From Lysobacter sp. Root494 (lineage in GTDB: Bacteria > Pseudomonadota > Gammaproteobacteria > Xanthomonadales > Xanthomonadaceae), in assembly GCF_001427225.1 (NCBI RefSeq), contig NZ_LMFH01000008.1, positions 62,001-126,000 on the forward strand: a stretch of DNA of 64,000 nucleotides. Reading direction: 5' to 3'. The notes below the pieces were generated by a model. That model saw only the letters and a program-made list of their open reading frames with translations. It was not told the DNA's origin and made no database searches. This document shows positions 28,532 to 36,108 of the stretch, piece by piece; within the stretch, counting starts at the first letter, position 1, and each line of letters opens with the position of its first letter. The translations under genes and the position numbers were made by a program.

Positions 28532-29122
28532 TCAGCGAAGCGCGGACTTTAGCGCTTTGCGGATGATGGTGGCGGCGTCATCGCCGGCTGCGACTGCCGC
28601 GGCCGCCATGCGCGAAGCTTCGGCCGGCTTGTAGCCAAGTTGCTGCAGGGCGATGACCGCTTCGGACTGCGGATCGGCCGGCGCGCCAGGCATGTTCAAC
28701 GTTGCACCTACACCGGCGAGATCGGCCGCGCGATCGCGCAGTTCCACGACCATGCGTTCGGCGGTCTTCTTGCCGATGCCGGGAATGCGTGTCAGCGCAG
28801 TGACGTCGCCCGCGTGCACCATTCGCGCGAACTCGTCGACGCTGACGCCGGACAGCACGGCCAGCGCGATCTTCGCGCCGATGCCGGTAACCTTCTGCAC
28901 GTCGCGGAACAGACGGCGTTCGCCTTCGCGCAGGAAGCCGTACAGCGAAACGCTGTCTTCCTTCTGCGCGTAGTGGGTGAAGAGCGCAACTTCGCGGCCG
29001 AGTTCGGGCAGGTCGTAGAACGTGCTCATCGGCGCTTCGAGTTCATAGCCGACGCCGTGCACGTCGACGACGAGCCACGGCGGCTGCTTGTGGACGAGGA
29101 TGCCCTTCAGACGACCGATCAT
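28532..29122 (-). CDS. ruvA: Holliday junction DNA-binding protein RuvA
   Basis: A 196-residue junction-binding protein: N-terminal OB fold (about 1-62, [16 protein letters not shown]), tandem helix-hairpin-helix motifs (about 70-135, with [13 protein letters not shown] and [16 protein letters not shown]) and a C-terminal RuvB-contacting domain (about 150-196, ending in IIRKALKS). It overlaps ruvC by 4 bases (ATGA), so the two are coupled. Confidence 0.97.
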   Translation of the reverse strand: MIGRLKGILVHKQPPWLVVDVHGVGYELEAPMSTFYDLPELGREVALFTHYAQKEDSVSLYGFLREGERRLFRDVQKVTGIGAKIALAVLSGVSVDEFARMVHAGDVTALTRIPGIGKKTAERMVVELRDRAADLAGVGATLNMPGAPADPQSEAVIALQQLGYKPAEASRMAAAAVAAGDDAATIIRKALKSALR

Positions 29123-29640
29123 TTACGTCCCCATGCCTGTTTCGTGCTCACGCCCAACCGCAACGCGGTCGAGCGAACGTGTGCATGCGTGATGGCGACG
29201 GCCAGCGCGTCGGCGGCGTCGGCCTGCAGCTTGCCCTGCAGGTTCAGCATCACGCCGACCATGTGCTGGACCTGCGTCTTGTCGGCGCCGCCCTGCCCGA
29301 CCACGGCCAGCTTCACTTCCTTGGGCGCGTACTCGTGCACGGGCAGGTCGCGCATCACCGCGGCGCACAGCGCGGCACCGCGCGCGTGGCCGAGCTTGAG
29401 CGCCGACAACGCGCTCTTGCCCATGAACACTTTTTCGATCGCCACCTCATCGGGGCGATACGTTTCGATGATCTCGCCGAGACCGTCGAGCAGCCGCTTC
29501 AGCCGCTGCGGGAACTCGCCATCACCGAGCAGCATCAACGGTGCGTGGTAGACGTGGCGCGCGCGACCCGTGGCATCGGCGTCGACTATGCCGACGCCAG
29601 TGCGTTGCGAGCCGGGATCGATTCCCAGGATTCGTGTCAC
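29119..29640 (-). CDS. ruvC: Holliday junction resolvase RuvC
   Basis: A 173-residue RNase H-like endonuclease that cuts four-way junctions. Acidic residues are D7 (GIDPGS), Glu near residue 68 (IEKVF) and the [14 protein letters not shown] Asp pair near 138-141. It follows yebC by 18 bp and overlaps ruvA by 4 bases. Confidence 0.97.
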   Translation of the reverse strand: MTRILGIDPGSQRTGVGIVDADATGRARHVYHAPLMLLGDGEFPQRLKRLLDGLGEIIETYRPDEVAIEKVFMGKSALSALKLGHARGAALCAAVMRDLPVHEYAPKEVKLAVVGQGGADKTQVQHMVGVMLNLQGKLQADAADALAVAITHAHVRSTALRLGVSTKQAWGRK

Positions 29641-29658
29641 GTCGCCAGCTTACGCCTG

Positions 29659-30390
29659 TCAGGCGTAGGCATCCTCGCCGAGGTCGGCGTTGGAGTAGAC
29701 GTTCTGCACATCGTCCATGTCTTCGAGCCAGCGCAGGAGCTTCACGACCTGCTGCGCAGTGTCGCCGCTCACCGCGATGTCGTTGTCGGCGCGCAGCGTG
29801 ACTTCGGCGAGATCGGGCGCGAGTCCCGCGGCTTCCATTGCCGATTTCACCGCCGCGAACGCATCGGGTGAAGTGATGACGTCGATCGCGCCGTCTTCCG
29901 GATACACCACGACATCGTCGGCGCCGGCTTCGATCGCGGCTTCGGTGACCTTGTCTTCGTCGGCGCCCGGCGCATACGACAGCACGCCGAGCTTCTTGAA
30001 CATGAAGGACACCGAGCCATCGGTGCCGAGGTTGCCGCCGAACTTGGTGAAGGCGTGGCGCACATCGGCCACGGTGCGCACCTTGTTGTCGGTCAGGCAG
30101 TCGACGATCACGGCGACACCGCCGGGCGCATAGCCTTCGTAGCGGATTTCCTCGTAGACCACGCCTTCCAGTTCGCCCGTGGCCTTCTTGATCGCGCGCT
30201 CGATCACGTCCTTGGACATGTTGACCGACAGCGCCTTGTCGACGGCGGTGCGCAGGCGCGGATTGCCCGACGGATCGCCGCCGCCCGCGCGCGCCGCGAC
30301 GCTGATCTCGCGGATGATCTTGGTGAAGATCTTGCCGCGCTGCGCGTCGACCGCGTTCTTGCGGGCTTCGATGGAAGGGCCTCTACCCAT
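29659..30390 (-). CDS. yebC: YebC/TACO1-family protein
   Basis: A 243-residue YebC-family protein with the family start [20 protein letters not shown] and all three domains. Relatives were annotated as transcriptional regulators; more recent work ties the family (TACO1 in mitochondria) to translation of proline-rich stretches. It heads the yebC-ruvC-ruvA run, with a TAAAAT -10-like box about 35 nt upstream of the ATG. Confidence 0.94.
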   Translation of the reverse strand: MGRGPSIEARKNAVDAQRGKIFTKIIREISVAARAGGGDPSGNPRLRTAVDKALSVNMSKDVIERAIKKATGELEGVVYEEIRYEGYAPGGVAVIVDCLTDNKVRTVADVRHAFTKFGGNLGTDGSVSFMFKKLGVLSYAPGADEDKVTEAAIEAGADDVVVYPEDGAIDVITSPDAFAAVKSAMEAAGLAPDLAEVTLRADNDIAVSGDTAQQVVKLLRWLEDMDDVQNVYSNADLGEDAYA

Positions 30391-30473
30391 GGATGTTCAG
30401 TGCCAGCCTGTGACGAAGTCCGGAATTTTACCGCGCTGCGGCAATCGAAGTGCGGGTGCACTGGCCGGGAATT

Positions 30474-31112
30474 TCACCCCGGGCGCCGGGCCGGCGCCAC
30501 GGCCGGCCCGAACCGGCCCTCGCGCAGGAACTGCGCCGTCAGCCGGGCGGCTTCCCCCGAGAACAGCATGCCGCTGTGGCTGGCGCTGATCACGACGTGG
30601 TCGGCCAGGCCGGGCAGGCGGGTTTCCGCGACCGAAACCGAGCCGTCGTGGTCGTCATCGAAATGGCTGAAGACATGCCCCAGCCCGCGTGGAAGGCTTC
30701 CGGCGATGACGCCCACCTGGGCCGGACCGTCCCAGCGGTCGAAGCCGCCTTCCAGCAGGTCCGCCGCGAGACCCAGCGTCGCCGCGGCCCAGGAGTGCCG
30801 GCGCATGCCACGCACAGCGCCGCTTCCCCGCAGCGGCGATCCCAGGCAGACCACGCGGCGGACGGGAAGCGAAGGCTGCGCTCGAAGCGCATGCAAGGTC
30901 ACCAGTCCACCGAGACTGTGCGCAACGACGTGCGCCTCGCCGCGCGAGAGCACGCCGGTGAGGCGCGAGACGGCCTCTTCGGGCCCGCGCGTCACTCCGT
31001 AATAGCTGAAGGTCTCGCAATCGAAGCCGGCGGCACGCAGGCGCGCGGCCTGCCACGCCATCACGGCGCCGGGCATCCAGATGCCGTGGACGAGGATTAC
31101 GCGTGAGCTCAT
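30474..31112 (-). CDS. Alpha/beta-hydrolase (lipase/esterase-like)
   Basis: A 212-residue alpha/beta-hydrolase resembling PGAP1-like lipases. The nucleophile is in AHSLGG (about residues 64-69), the oxyanion-hole region is HGIWMPG (residues 9-15), and the catalytic His is in SASHSGMLFS near the C-terminus. An Asp-rich DDDHDG loop (about 150) could bind metal. There is no signal peptide, so it acts in the cytosol. It lies between yebC and the acetyltransferase gene, on the same strand, with gaps of 83 and 32 bp. The substrate is unknown. Confidence 0.84.
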   Translation of the reverse strand: MSSRVILVHGIWMPGAVMAWQAARLRAAGFDCETFSYYGVTRGPEEAVSRLTGVLSRGEAHVVAHSLGGLVTLHALRAQPSLPVRRVVCLGSPLRGSGAVRGMRRHSWAAATLGLAADLLEGGFDRWDGPAQVGVIAGSLPRGLGHVFSHFDDDHDGSVSVAETRLPGLADHVVISASHSGMLFSGEAARLTAQFLREGRFGPAVAPARRPG

Positions 31113-31144
31113 CAGGGTCGCGGCGAAGTCAGGTCGCCTGACTT

Positions 31145-31675
31145 TTACTTCGCGGGGACCCGCCGGTACATGAATTCACGATCGCGCTGCTTGCCGACGA
31201 TGAATTCGTATTCGCCGGCCTTTTCGAAGCCGTAGCGCCCGTAGAAGCGTTGCGCGCCGTAGTTCTCCGACCACACGCTGATCCACAGCGTGCGTGGACC
31301 GTCGCGTTCCAGCCAGGCCAGCGTCTGGTCGAACAGTTTCGCGCCGACACCGCCGCCCTGCGCACGGGAGCTCACGTACAGGCGCTTGAGTTCGCCGTCT
31401 TCGGGACGGACATCTTCGTGCGGCAGGCCACAGGGGCCGGCGAGCGCGTAGCCGATCGCTTCGTCGCCACCGCCCTCATCGCGCTGGACGGCCAGCCAGA
31501 TCGCGTAGAGCGGACTGGCCAGCAACGTGGCGTAAGCCTGGACCGAATGCGATTCATCGAGGAAGGCCTGGAGGTCCTCCGCCGAATACAGATGTCCGAA
31601 CGAGTCGATGAAGGTCTGTGCGCCCAGTTCGGACAGCACGGCGGCATCGGTGGGAACGGCGCGACGGATTTCCAT
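31145..31675 (-). CDS. GNAT-family N-acetyltransferase
   Basis: A 176-residue GNAT acetyltransferase. It has the acetyl-CoA-binding loop in AQGGGVGAKLFD (motif A, residues about 107-118), the SVWSENYGAQRFYGRYGF motif B and a beta-bulge pattern. The nearer ATG at 31675 was chosen, two bases after the stop of the acidic-tail gene; a GTG at 31681 overlapping that stop by four bases (GTGA) is an alternative. The acceptor substrate is unknown. Confidence 0.86.
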   Translation of the reverse strand: MEIRRAVPTDAAVLSELGAQTFIDSFGHLYSAEDLQAFLDESHSVQAYATLLASPLYAIWLAVQRDEGGGDEAIGYALAGPCGLPHEDVRPEDGELKRLYVSSRAQGGGVGAKLFDQTLAWLERDGPRTLWISVWSENYGAQRFYGRYGFEKAGEYEFIVGKQRDREFMYRRVPAK

Positions 31676-31677
31676 GG

Positions 31678-31959
31678 TCACTCGTCGTCCTCTTCTTCTT
31701 CCCCTTCTTCTTCCTCTTCCTCGCCTTCTTCGTCTTCCTCGTCGCCCTCTTCTTCTTCGTACTCGTAATCTTCCTCGCCGAAATCCTCGCCATCCCAGCG
31801 GAATTCACCATCCGGGACGAAGGCGAGCGATTGCGTAGCGCCGGCCGTCACGCGTACCAGCCAGCCGCCGAACACGCGCGCCCGCTCGGTGGTGAACGAA
31901 TCGCTGGTGCCTTCGTTGGCGAGCCTTTCCCACTGCAGGGCAAATGTCGTGTCGCTCAT
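31678..31959 (-). CDS. Small protein with a 45-residue Asp/Glu tail
   Basis: A 93-residue protein of unknown function. The first about 47 residues are a small folded domain (WERLANEGTSDSF, GGWLVRVTAGATQSL), after which the sequence becomes almost entirely Glu and Asp (about 40 residues, including EEDEEGEEEEEEGEEEEDDE). The start at 31959 is preceded by GGAG with 8-nt spacing. It lies 28 bp after aspS and overlaps or abuts the acetyltransferase gene. The extreme acidity suggests binding to basic proteins or RNA mimicry. Confidence 0.78.
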   Translation of the reverse strand: MSDTTFALQWERLANEGTSDSFTTERARVFGGWLVRVTAGATQSLAFVPDGEFRWDGEDFGEEDYEYEEEEGDEEDEEGEEEEEEGEEEEDDE

Positions 31960-31987
31960 TCGCATGTCTCCAGTCAACGTTTCGAAG

Positions 31988-33751
31988 TCAGGCCTTCGGG
32001 CGGATCTGCACGTGCACTTCCGCGAGCTGTGCGTCGGGCACCGGGGACGGTGCTCCCGTCATCAGGCACTGCGCGGTCGTGGTCTTCGGGAACGCGATCA
32101 CGTCGCGGATCGACTCGGTGCCCGCCATCAGCGCGGCGATGCGGTCGATGCCGAAGGCGATGCCGCCGTGCGGCGGCGCGCCGAACTTGAGCGCGTCGAG
32201 CAGGAAGCCGAATTTCGCCTCCGCCTCCTCCGCGCCGATGCCGAGCAGTTCGAAAACCGCGCTCTGCATCTGCGAATTGTGGATACGGATAGAACCGCCG
32301 CCGATCTCGTTGCCGTTGAGCACCATGTCGTAGCCGCGCGACACCGCGGTCTTCGCGTTCGCACGCAGGTCGCCGATCGAATCCACAGCAGGTGCGGTGA
32401 ACGGGTGGTGCAACGCGACGTAGCGCTTCTCCTCGTCGTCCCACTCGAACATCGGGAAGTCGGTGACCCACAGCGGCGCCCAATGGTCCGCGATGAGGTT
32501 GAAGTCCTTGCCGGCCTTCAGGCGCACCGCGCCCATGAAGTCGCTGACCTTGTTGTAGCCGCCGGCGCCGAAGAACACCATGTCGCCATTGCCGGCGCCG
32601 ACGTGACTGAGCAGCGCGGCGAATGCGTCTTCGCTGAAGAACTTCGCGATTGGTGAATTCACCGCGCCCGCTTCGTCGATCTTGGCGTAGGCCAGGCCCT
32701 TGGCGCCGTACCTGGCGGCATGGGCGGCGTATTCGTCGATCTGCTTGCGCGACAGCGACGCGCCGCCGGGAATGCGCAGCGCGGCGACGCGGCCATCCGG
32801 GTCGTTGGCGGCAGCGGTGAACACCGCGAACTCGCTGTCCTTCACCAGCTCGGCAACGTCAGCAAGTTCCAGCGCAATGCGCAGGTCCGGCTTGTCGGAA
32901 CCATAACGGCGCATCGCTTCCGCCCACGTCATGCGCGGGAACTGCGCGTCGAGTTCGACGTCCATCACTTCACGGAACACGAAGCGAATCATGTCTTCGA
33001 CCGTGTCCTGCACGTCGCGCTCGGTCACCCACGCAAATTCCATGTCGAGCTGGGTGAATTCGAGCTGGCGGTCGGCGCGCAGCGCCTCGTCGCGGAAGCA
33101 GCGCGCGATCTGGTAGTAGCGGTCGAAGCCCGCCATCATCAGGATCTGCTTGAACAGCTGCGGCGACTGCGGCAGCGCGTAGAACTCGCCCGGATGCATG
33201 CGCGCGGGAACGAGGAAGTCGCGCGCGCCTTCGGGCGTGGCCTTGGTCAGGATCGGCGTCTCGATGTCCTGGAAGCCGCGTTCGTCGAGGTAACGGCGCA
33301 GCGCCGCGACCAGCTTCGTGCGCGTGCGCATCTTGCGTTGCATGTCCGGCGTGCGCAGGTCGAGGTAGCGGTACTTGAGGCGGATGTCCTCGCCCGGATT
33401 CTCGTGCGCGTGGAACGGCAGCGGCTCGGCCTTGTTGAGCAGCTCGATCTTCGTCGCGACGACTTCAACCTGACCGGTGCGGATCTTCGCGTTGACCGAC
33501 TCGCGCCTGCGGACCACGCCGGTCACGCGCAGGCAATCCTCGTAACCAACCTGAGCGGCAGCCGACAGCACTTCGGCATTGCCCGGAACATTGCCGGCCG
33601 GTTCAGCCACGACCTGCACGATGCCCTCATGGTCGCGAAGATCGATGAAGCACAGGCCGCCAAGATCGCGGGCGACATCGGCCCAGCCGCACAGGGTCAC
33701 GGTCTGGCCGATCAGGGCCTCATCGATGAGGCCGCAGAAATGGGTACGCAT
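31988..33751 (-). CDS. aspS: Aspartyl-tRNA synthetase
   Basis: A 587-residue class IIb synthetase (E. coli: 590). It has an N-terminal OB-fold anticodon-binding domain (about 1-105), catalytic motif 2 [18 protein letters not shown] (about 217-234), a bacterial GAD insertion domain (about 285-410), and motif 3 [13 protein letters not shown] near 531-543. Residue 30 is Leu, as in E. coli, where non-discriminating enzymes such as that of Pseudomonas aeruginosa have His; this hints at tRNA-Asp specificity but is not proof. Strong GGAG ribosome binding site. It is divergent from the DUF3011 gene. Confidence 0.96.
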   Translation of the reverse strand: MRTHFCGLIDEALIGQTVTLCGWADVARDLGGLCFIDLRDHEGIVQVVAEPAGNVPGNAEVLSAAAQVGYEDCLRVTGVVRRRESVNAKIRTGQVEVVATKIELLNKAEPLPFHAHENPGEDIRLKYRYLDLRTPDMQRKMRTRTKLVAALRRYLDERGFQDIETPILTKATPEGARDFLVPARMHPGEFYALPQSPQLFKQILMMAGFDRYYQIARCFRDEALRADRQLEFTQLDMEFAWVTERDVQDTVEDMIRFVFREVMDVELDAQFPRMTWAEAMRRYGSDKPDLRIALELADVAELVKDSEFAVFTAAANDPDGRVAALRIPGGASLSRKQIDEYAAHAARYGAKGLAYAKIDEAGAVNSPIAKFFSEDAFAALLSHVGAGNGDMVFFGAGGYNKVSDFMGAVRLKAGKDFNLIADHWAPLWVTDFPMFEWDDEEKRYVALHHPFTAPAVDSIGDLRANAKTAVSRGYDMVLNGNEIGGGSIRIHNSQMQSAVFELLGIGAEEAEAKFGFLLDALKFGAPPHGGIAFGIDRIAALMAGTESIRDVIAFPKTTTAQCLMTGAPSPVPDAQLAEVHVQIRPKA

Positions 33752-33878
33752 GGAAACTCCGGGAGGTACGTTCGATCCGGCCGCGGCCGGAAGCATCTGC
33801 GGATGCCGCGCGTGGCGCGGCCTTCGCAACGGGCCGAAAGGCGGCCCCCGGCCACAGGCCGGAACGCCGGTAGTTTAA

Positions 33879-33904
33879 CGGCAGCCGGGTATAACTGGCT
33901 GCCG
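33879..33904. promoter_or_regulatory. Palindrome with TATAAC in its centre, between divergent aspS and the DUF3011 gene
   Basis: CGGCAGCC and GGCTGCCG form a perfect 8-bp inverted repeat around a 10-bp spacer that contains TATAAC (33890-33895). The geometry suggests a dimeric regulator site over a -10 box. Which of the two divergent genes it serves is not clear. Confidence 0.45.
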
Positions 33905-33968
33905 CAGGAGTGCAGGACGGTGCGGCGGCAGGCCCGCCGCGTGATTCGATCACCGAGAAGGGGAAGTC

Positions 33969-35057
33969 ATGAAGACGCTTCTTAAACCACTGCTGGCGGC
34001 GTTATGCCTGCTGGCGTTGTCCGCGCCCGCGTTGGCGCAGGTACAGCCCCGCGCGTACGCGCCCGAAGACCTGCGGACACTGTCCTATAACGACCAGGTC
34101 CGGGTCATTCGCCAGGAATACCTCGAGCAGTCCGGCGGCCGGCGTATCGCCGACGACCAGCTGCGGTTCTATATCGACCAGGTGAACCGCTCGAACTGGC
34201 GCTTCAGCGACATCAAGCGCGACATCGCCAAATCGCTGGGCGATTCGGCCGGTCCCGTTCCAGGTGGCGCGATCCGCTGCGAAAGCCCGGACAACCGCAG
34301 CCGCGTGTGCAGCACCCCGTGGCGGGGGCCGTCGCGCCTGAGCCGACAGATCTCCGATACCCGCTGTGTCGAAGGCACGAACTGGTCGTCACAGAACGGG
34401 CAGGTCACGGTGTGGAGTGGCTGCCGCGGCGAGTTCGTTCGGGGATTCGGCGGCAACCAGGCCGGCACGATCCGGTGCGAAAGTCCCGACAATCGCAGCC
34501 GTAGCTGTCCCACCCCATGGTACGGCCCGTCGCAATTGAGCCGGCAGATTTCCGATACCCGTTGCGTCGAGGGCAAGAACTGGTCGTCGCAGAACGGGCA
34601 GGTCACGGTGTGGAGTGGCTGTCGCGGCGAGTTCGTCCAGGGATTCGGTGGCGGCCAGGCCGGCACGATCCGGTGCGAAAGTCCCGACAGGCGCCTGCAG
34701 AACTGCCGGACGTCCTGGCGTGGTGCGTCGCGGGTCGTGCGACAGATCTCCGACACCCGCTGCGTGGAAGGCCAGAATTGGCGCGGCAGCAACGGCCAGG
34801 TGACGGTGTGGTCGGGTTGCCGGGCGGAATTCGGGCCGGCCGGTGGCGGCTGGGGCGGCGACGGCGGCGGTTACACCACGACCTGCGCCAGCGAAGACGG
34901 CCGCTACACCACGTGCAACTGGCCGCCGGGCCAAGGGCGGCCGCGCCTGATCCAGCAGTTGTCGAACCAGGCCTGTGTCGAGGGACGCACCTGGGGCATG
35001 GCGGGCAGCAACCGGATCTGGGTCAACGGCGGCTGCCGCGGGCGGTTCGGCAACTGA
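33969..35057 (+). CDS. Secreted protein with four DUF3011 cysteine repeats
   Basis: A 362-residue exported protein. Signal peptide (cleavage after ALA, residue 23), an Arg/Tyr/Asp-rich segment (about 24-95), then four repeats of about 60 residues (about 100-155, 160-220, 225-280 and 300-362) of the form IRCESPD...C.....W.G..RLSRQISDTRCVEG.NW...NGQVTVWSGCRGEF. Three repeats are near identical, with NWSSQNGQVTVWSGCRGEF shared; the fourth is divergent (TTCASEDGRYTTC, IWVNGGCRGRF). Each has four cysteines, probably two disulphides. Similar repeats occur in secreted proteins of xanthomonads and Lysobacter; the function is unknown. RBS AAGGGGA. It separates fmdB from aspS. Confidence 0.86.
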   Translation: MKTLLKPLLAALCLLALSAPALAQVQPRAYAPEDLRTLSYNDQVRVIRQEYLEQSGGRRIADDQLRFYIDQVNRSNWRFSDIKRDIAKSLGDSAGPVPGGAIRCESPDNRSRVCSTPWRGPSRLSRQISDTRCVEGTNWSSQNGQVTVWSGCRGEFVRGFGGNQAGTIRCESPDNRSRSCPTPWYGPSQLSRQISDTRCVEGKNWSSQNGQVTVWSGCRGEFVQGFGGGQAGTIRCESPDRRLQNCRTSWRGASRVVRQISDTRCVEGQNWRGSNGQVTVWSGCRAEFGPAGGGWGGDGGGYTTTCASEDGRYTTCNWPPGQGRPRLIQQLSNQACVEGRTWGMAGSNRIWVNGGCRGRFGN

Positions 35058-35085
35058 CCGCCTTCGAACGGAAGCTTCAAAACGG

Positions 35086-35118
35086 AACGGCGGCTCCGCT
35101 CAGGCGGGCCGCCGTTTT
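35086..35118 (+). terminator. Rho-independent terminator after the DUF3011 gene
   Basis: AACGGCGGC and GCCGCCGTT (35086-35094, 35108-35116) form a 9-bp stem followed by TT, 28 bp after the stop. Confidence 0.75.
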
Positions 35119-35210
35119 CCATGTAGGGCTGCGCCTTCAGCCCGGACTTGGCGGAAATGCACCACGCATGCGCGGGGACCATGGCTTCCGCTTGGAAAGC
35201 AGCCCCGTGG

Positions 35211-35555
35211 TCAGGTGCTCGCCTTGGCCTCGCTCTTGGGCGCCTCGGGCTTCTTCTCCGCAGGCTTGCTCTCGGCCGGCTTGCTCTCGGCCGGCTTGCT
35301 CTCGGCCGGCTTGCTTTCGCCGCCGGACGGAGACGCGCCCCCATCGCCCGCCAGGTTGCGCTTCTTGTCGCCGTCCTTCTTGAAGTCGGTTTCGTACCAG
35401 CCGCCACCGGCGAGGCGGAACTGCGGCGCGGTCAGCTGGCGGCGGACCTGGTCGGCGCTGCACGAGGGACAGGTCGCCGGATCCGGATCGGACAGCTTCT
35501 GGAGGCGGTCGAAACTATGGCCGCAGGCGGCACATTCAAAGGCGTAGATCGGCAT
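35211..35555 (-). CDS. FmdB-family zinc ribbon protein
   Basis: A 114-residue protein. The N-terminal zinc ribbon has Cys pairs C8/C11 and C29/C32 (CAACG, CPSC), typical of the FmdB/CxxC_CXXC_SSSS family. This is followed by a Gly-rich hinge and a Ser/Lys/Pro/Ala/Glu-rich tail containing four copies of the pentapeptide ESKPA. The start at 35555 is the family start MPIYAFEC. In many gammaproteobacteria this gene sits just before aspS; here the DUF3011 gene intervenes on the other strand. Confidence 0.88.
   Translation of the reverse strand: MPIYAFECAACGHSFDRLQKLSDPDPATCPSCSADQVRRQLTAPQFRLAGGGWYETDFKKDGDKKRNLAGDGGASPSGGESKPAESKPAESKPAESKPAEKKPEAPKSEAKAST
35263..35322 (-). repeat. Four 15-bp tandem repeats in the fmdB tail
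   Basis: The unit GGCTTGCTCTCGGCC occurs three times identically (35263-35307), then once with four mismatches. It encodes the ESKPA pentapeptides, so copy-number changes keep the frame. Confidence 0.8.
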
Positions 35556-35712
35556 GGCGGTTTCGGAACTCACTCGGCCGGTGGCCGGACCGCTGCATTC
35601 TGGGGGTACGGGCGGGCAATTCAAGGCAGATGCCGGCATAAGCCAGCACGGGGCGCGAACTTCGGTTGAACGAATCAGGGCGCGCACGCGGCACCCGCCA
35701 ACATGAAGAGGG

Positions 35713-36056
35713 CCTGCGGTGTCTGGCGAGAGGGTCGCCCGGGTCTCGCGCGGTCCTCGCAGCATCTGGAAACCCCCTGCGGATGTCTGGGCAGAGGGTG
35801 GAGACCATCTGACGAGATGCTGGCGAGGTCGCGGCAGATGCTCCGGAGCATCCCGGCAGAGGCTGGAAGTGTCTCCGTCGGGGCTGCCAACATCCCGGAG
35901 ACGGTCGGCAACATCTGCCCGGATGGTCGCCGGCATCTGGGCAGATACCCGCAAGCATCCCGGCAGATGCCAGCAGCATCTCGCGAGACCCTGGAAGGTG
36001 CTCGCCAGACACCGCCGGGCGTCTCGGCAGATGCTGGCAAGCATCTGCGAGTCCCC
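35713..36056. repeat. 16-unit tandem array of degenerate palindromic repeats, mean unit 21.5 bp
   Basis: Sixteen head-to-tail units of 20-23 bp fill 344 bp between the ABC-F stop (36109) and the fmdB start (35555). Unit starts are 35713, 35735, 35755, 35776, 35799, 35821, 35842, 35864, 35885, 35905, 35927, 35950, 35971, 35992, 36014 and 36035. The core of each approximates the dyad GCATCTNNNNAGATGC; the best matches are units 5, 6, 7, 11, 12 and 15. The period corresponds to two turns of the helix. The array is not coding: unit length varies and is not a multiple of three. Function unknown. Confidence 0.85.
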
Positions 36057-36108
36057 AATCAGCGTTCCAGCGACACGGAATCGCCAAGCCGTCCTGCTTC
36101 GCGACTAC

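Noticed and set aside
35211-36044. Extension of fmdB upstream through the repeat array (277 residues)
   Set aside because: The frame is open only because the array lacks stops; the translation shows no conservation with FmdB and all three minus-strand frames are open there.
35713-36056. CRISPR array
   Set aside because: Units are 20-23 bp with no constant repeat and no distinct spacers of equal length, and no cas genes are present.
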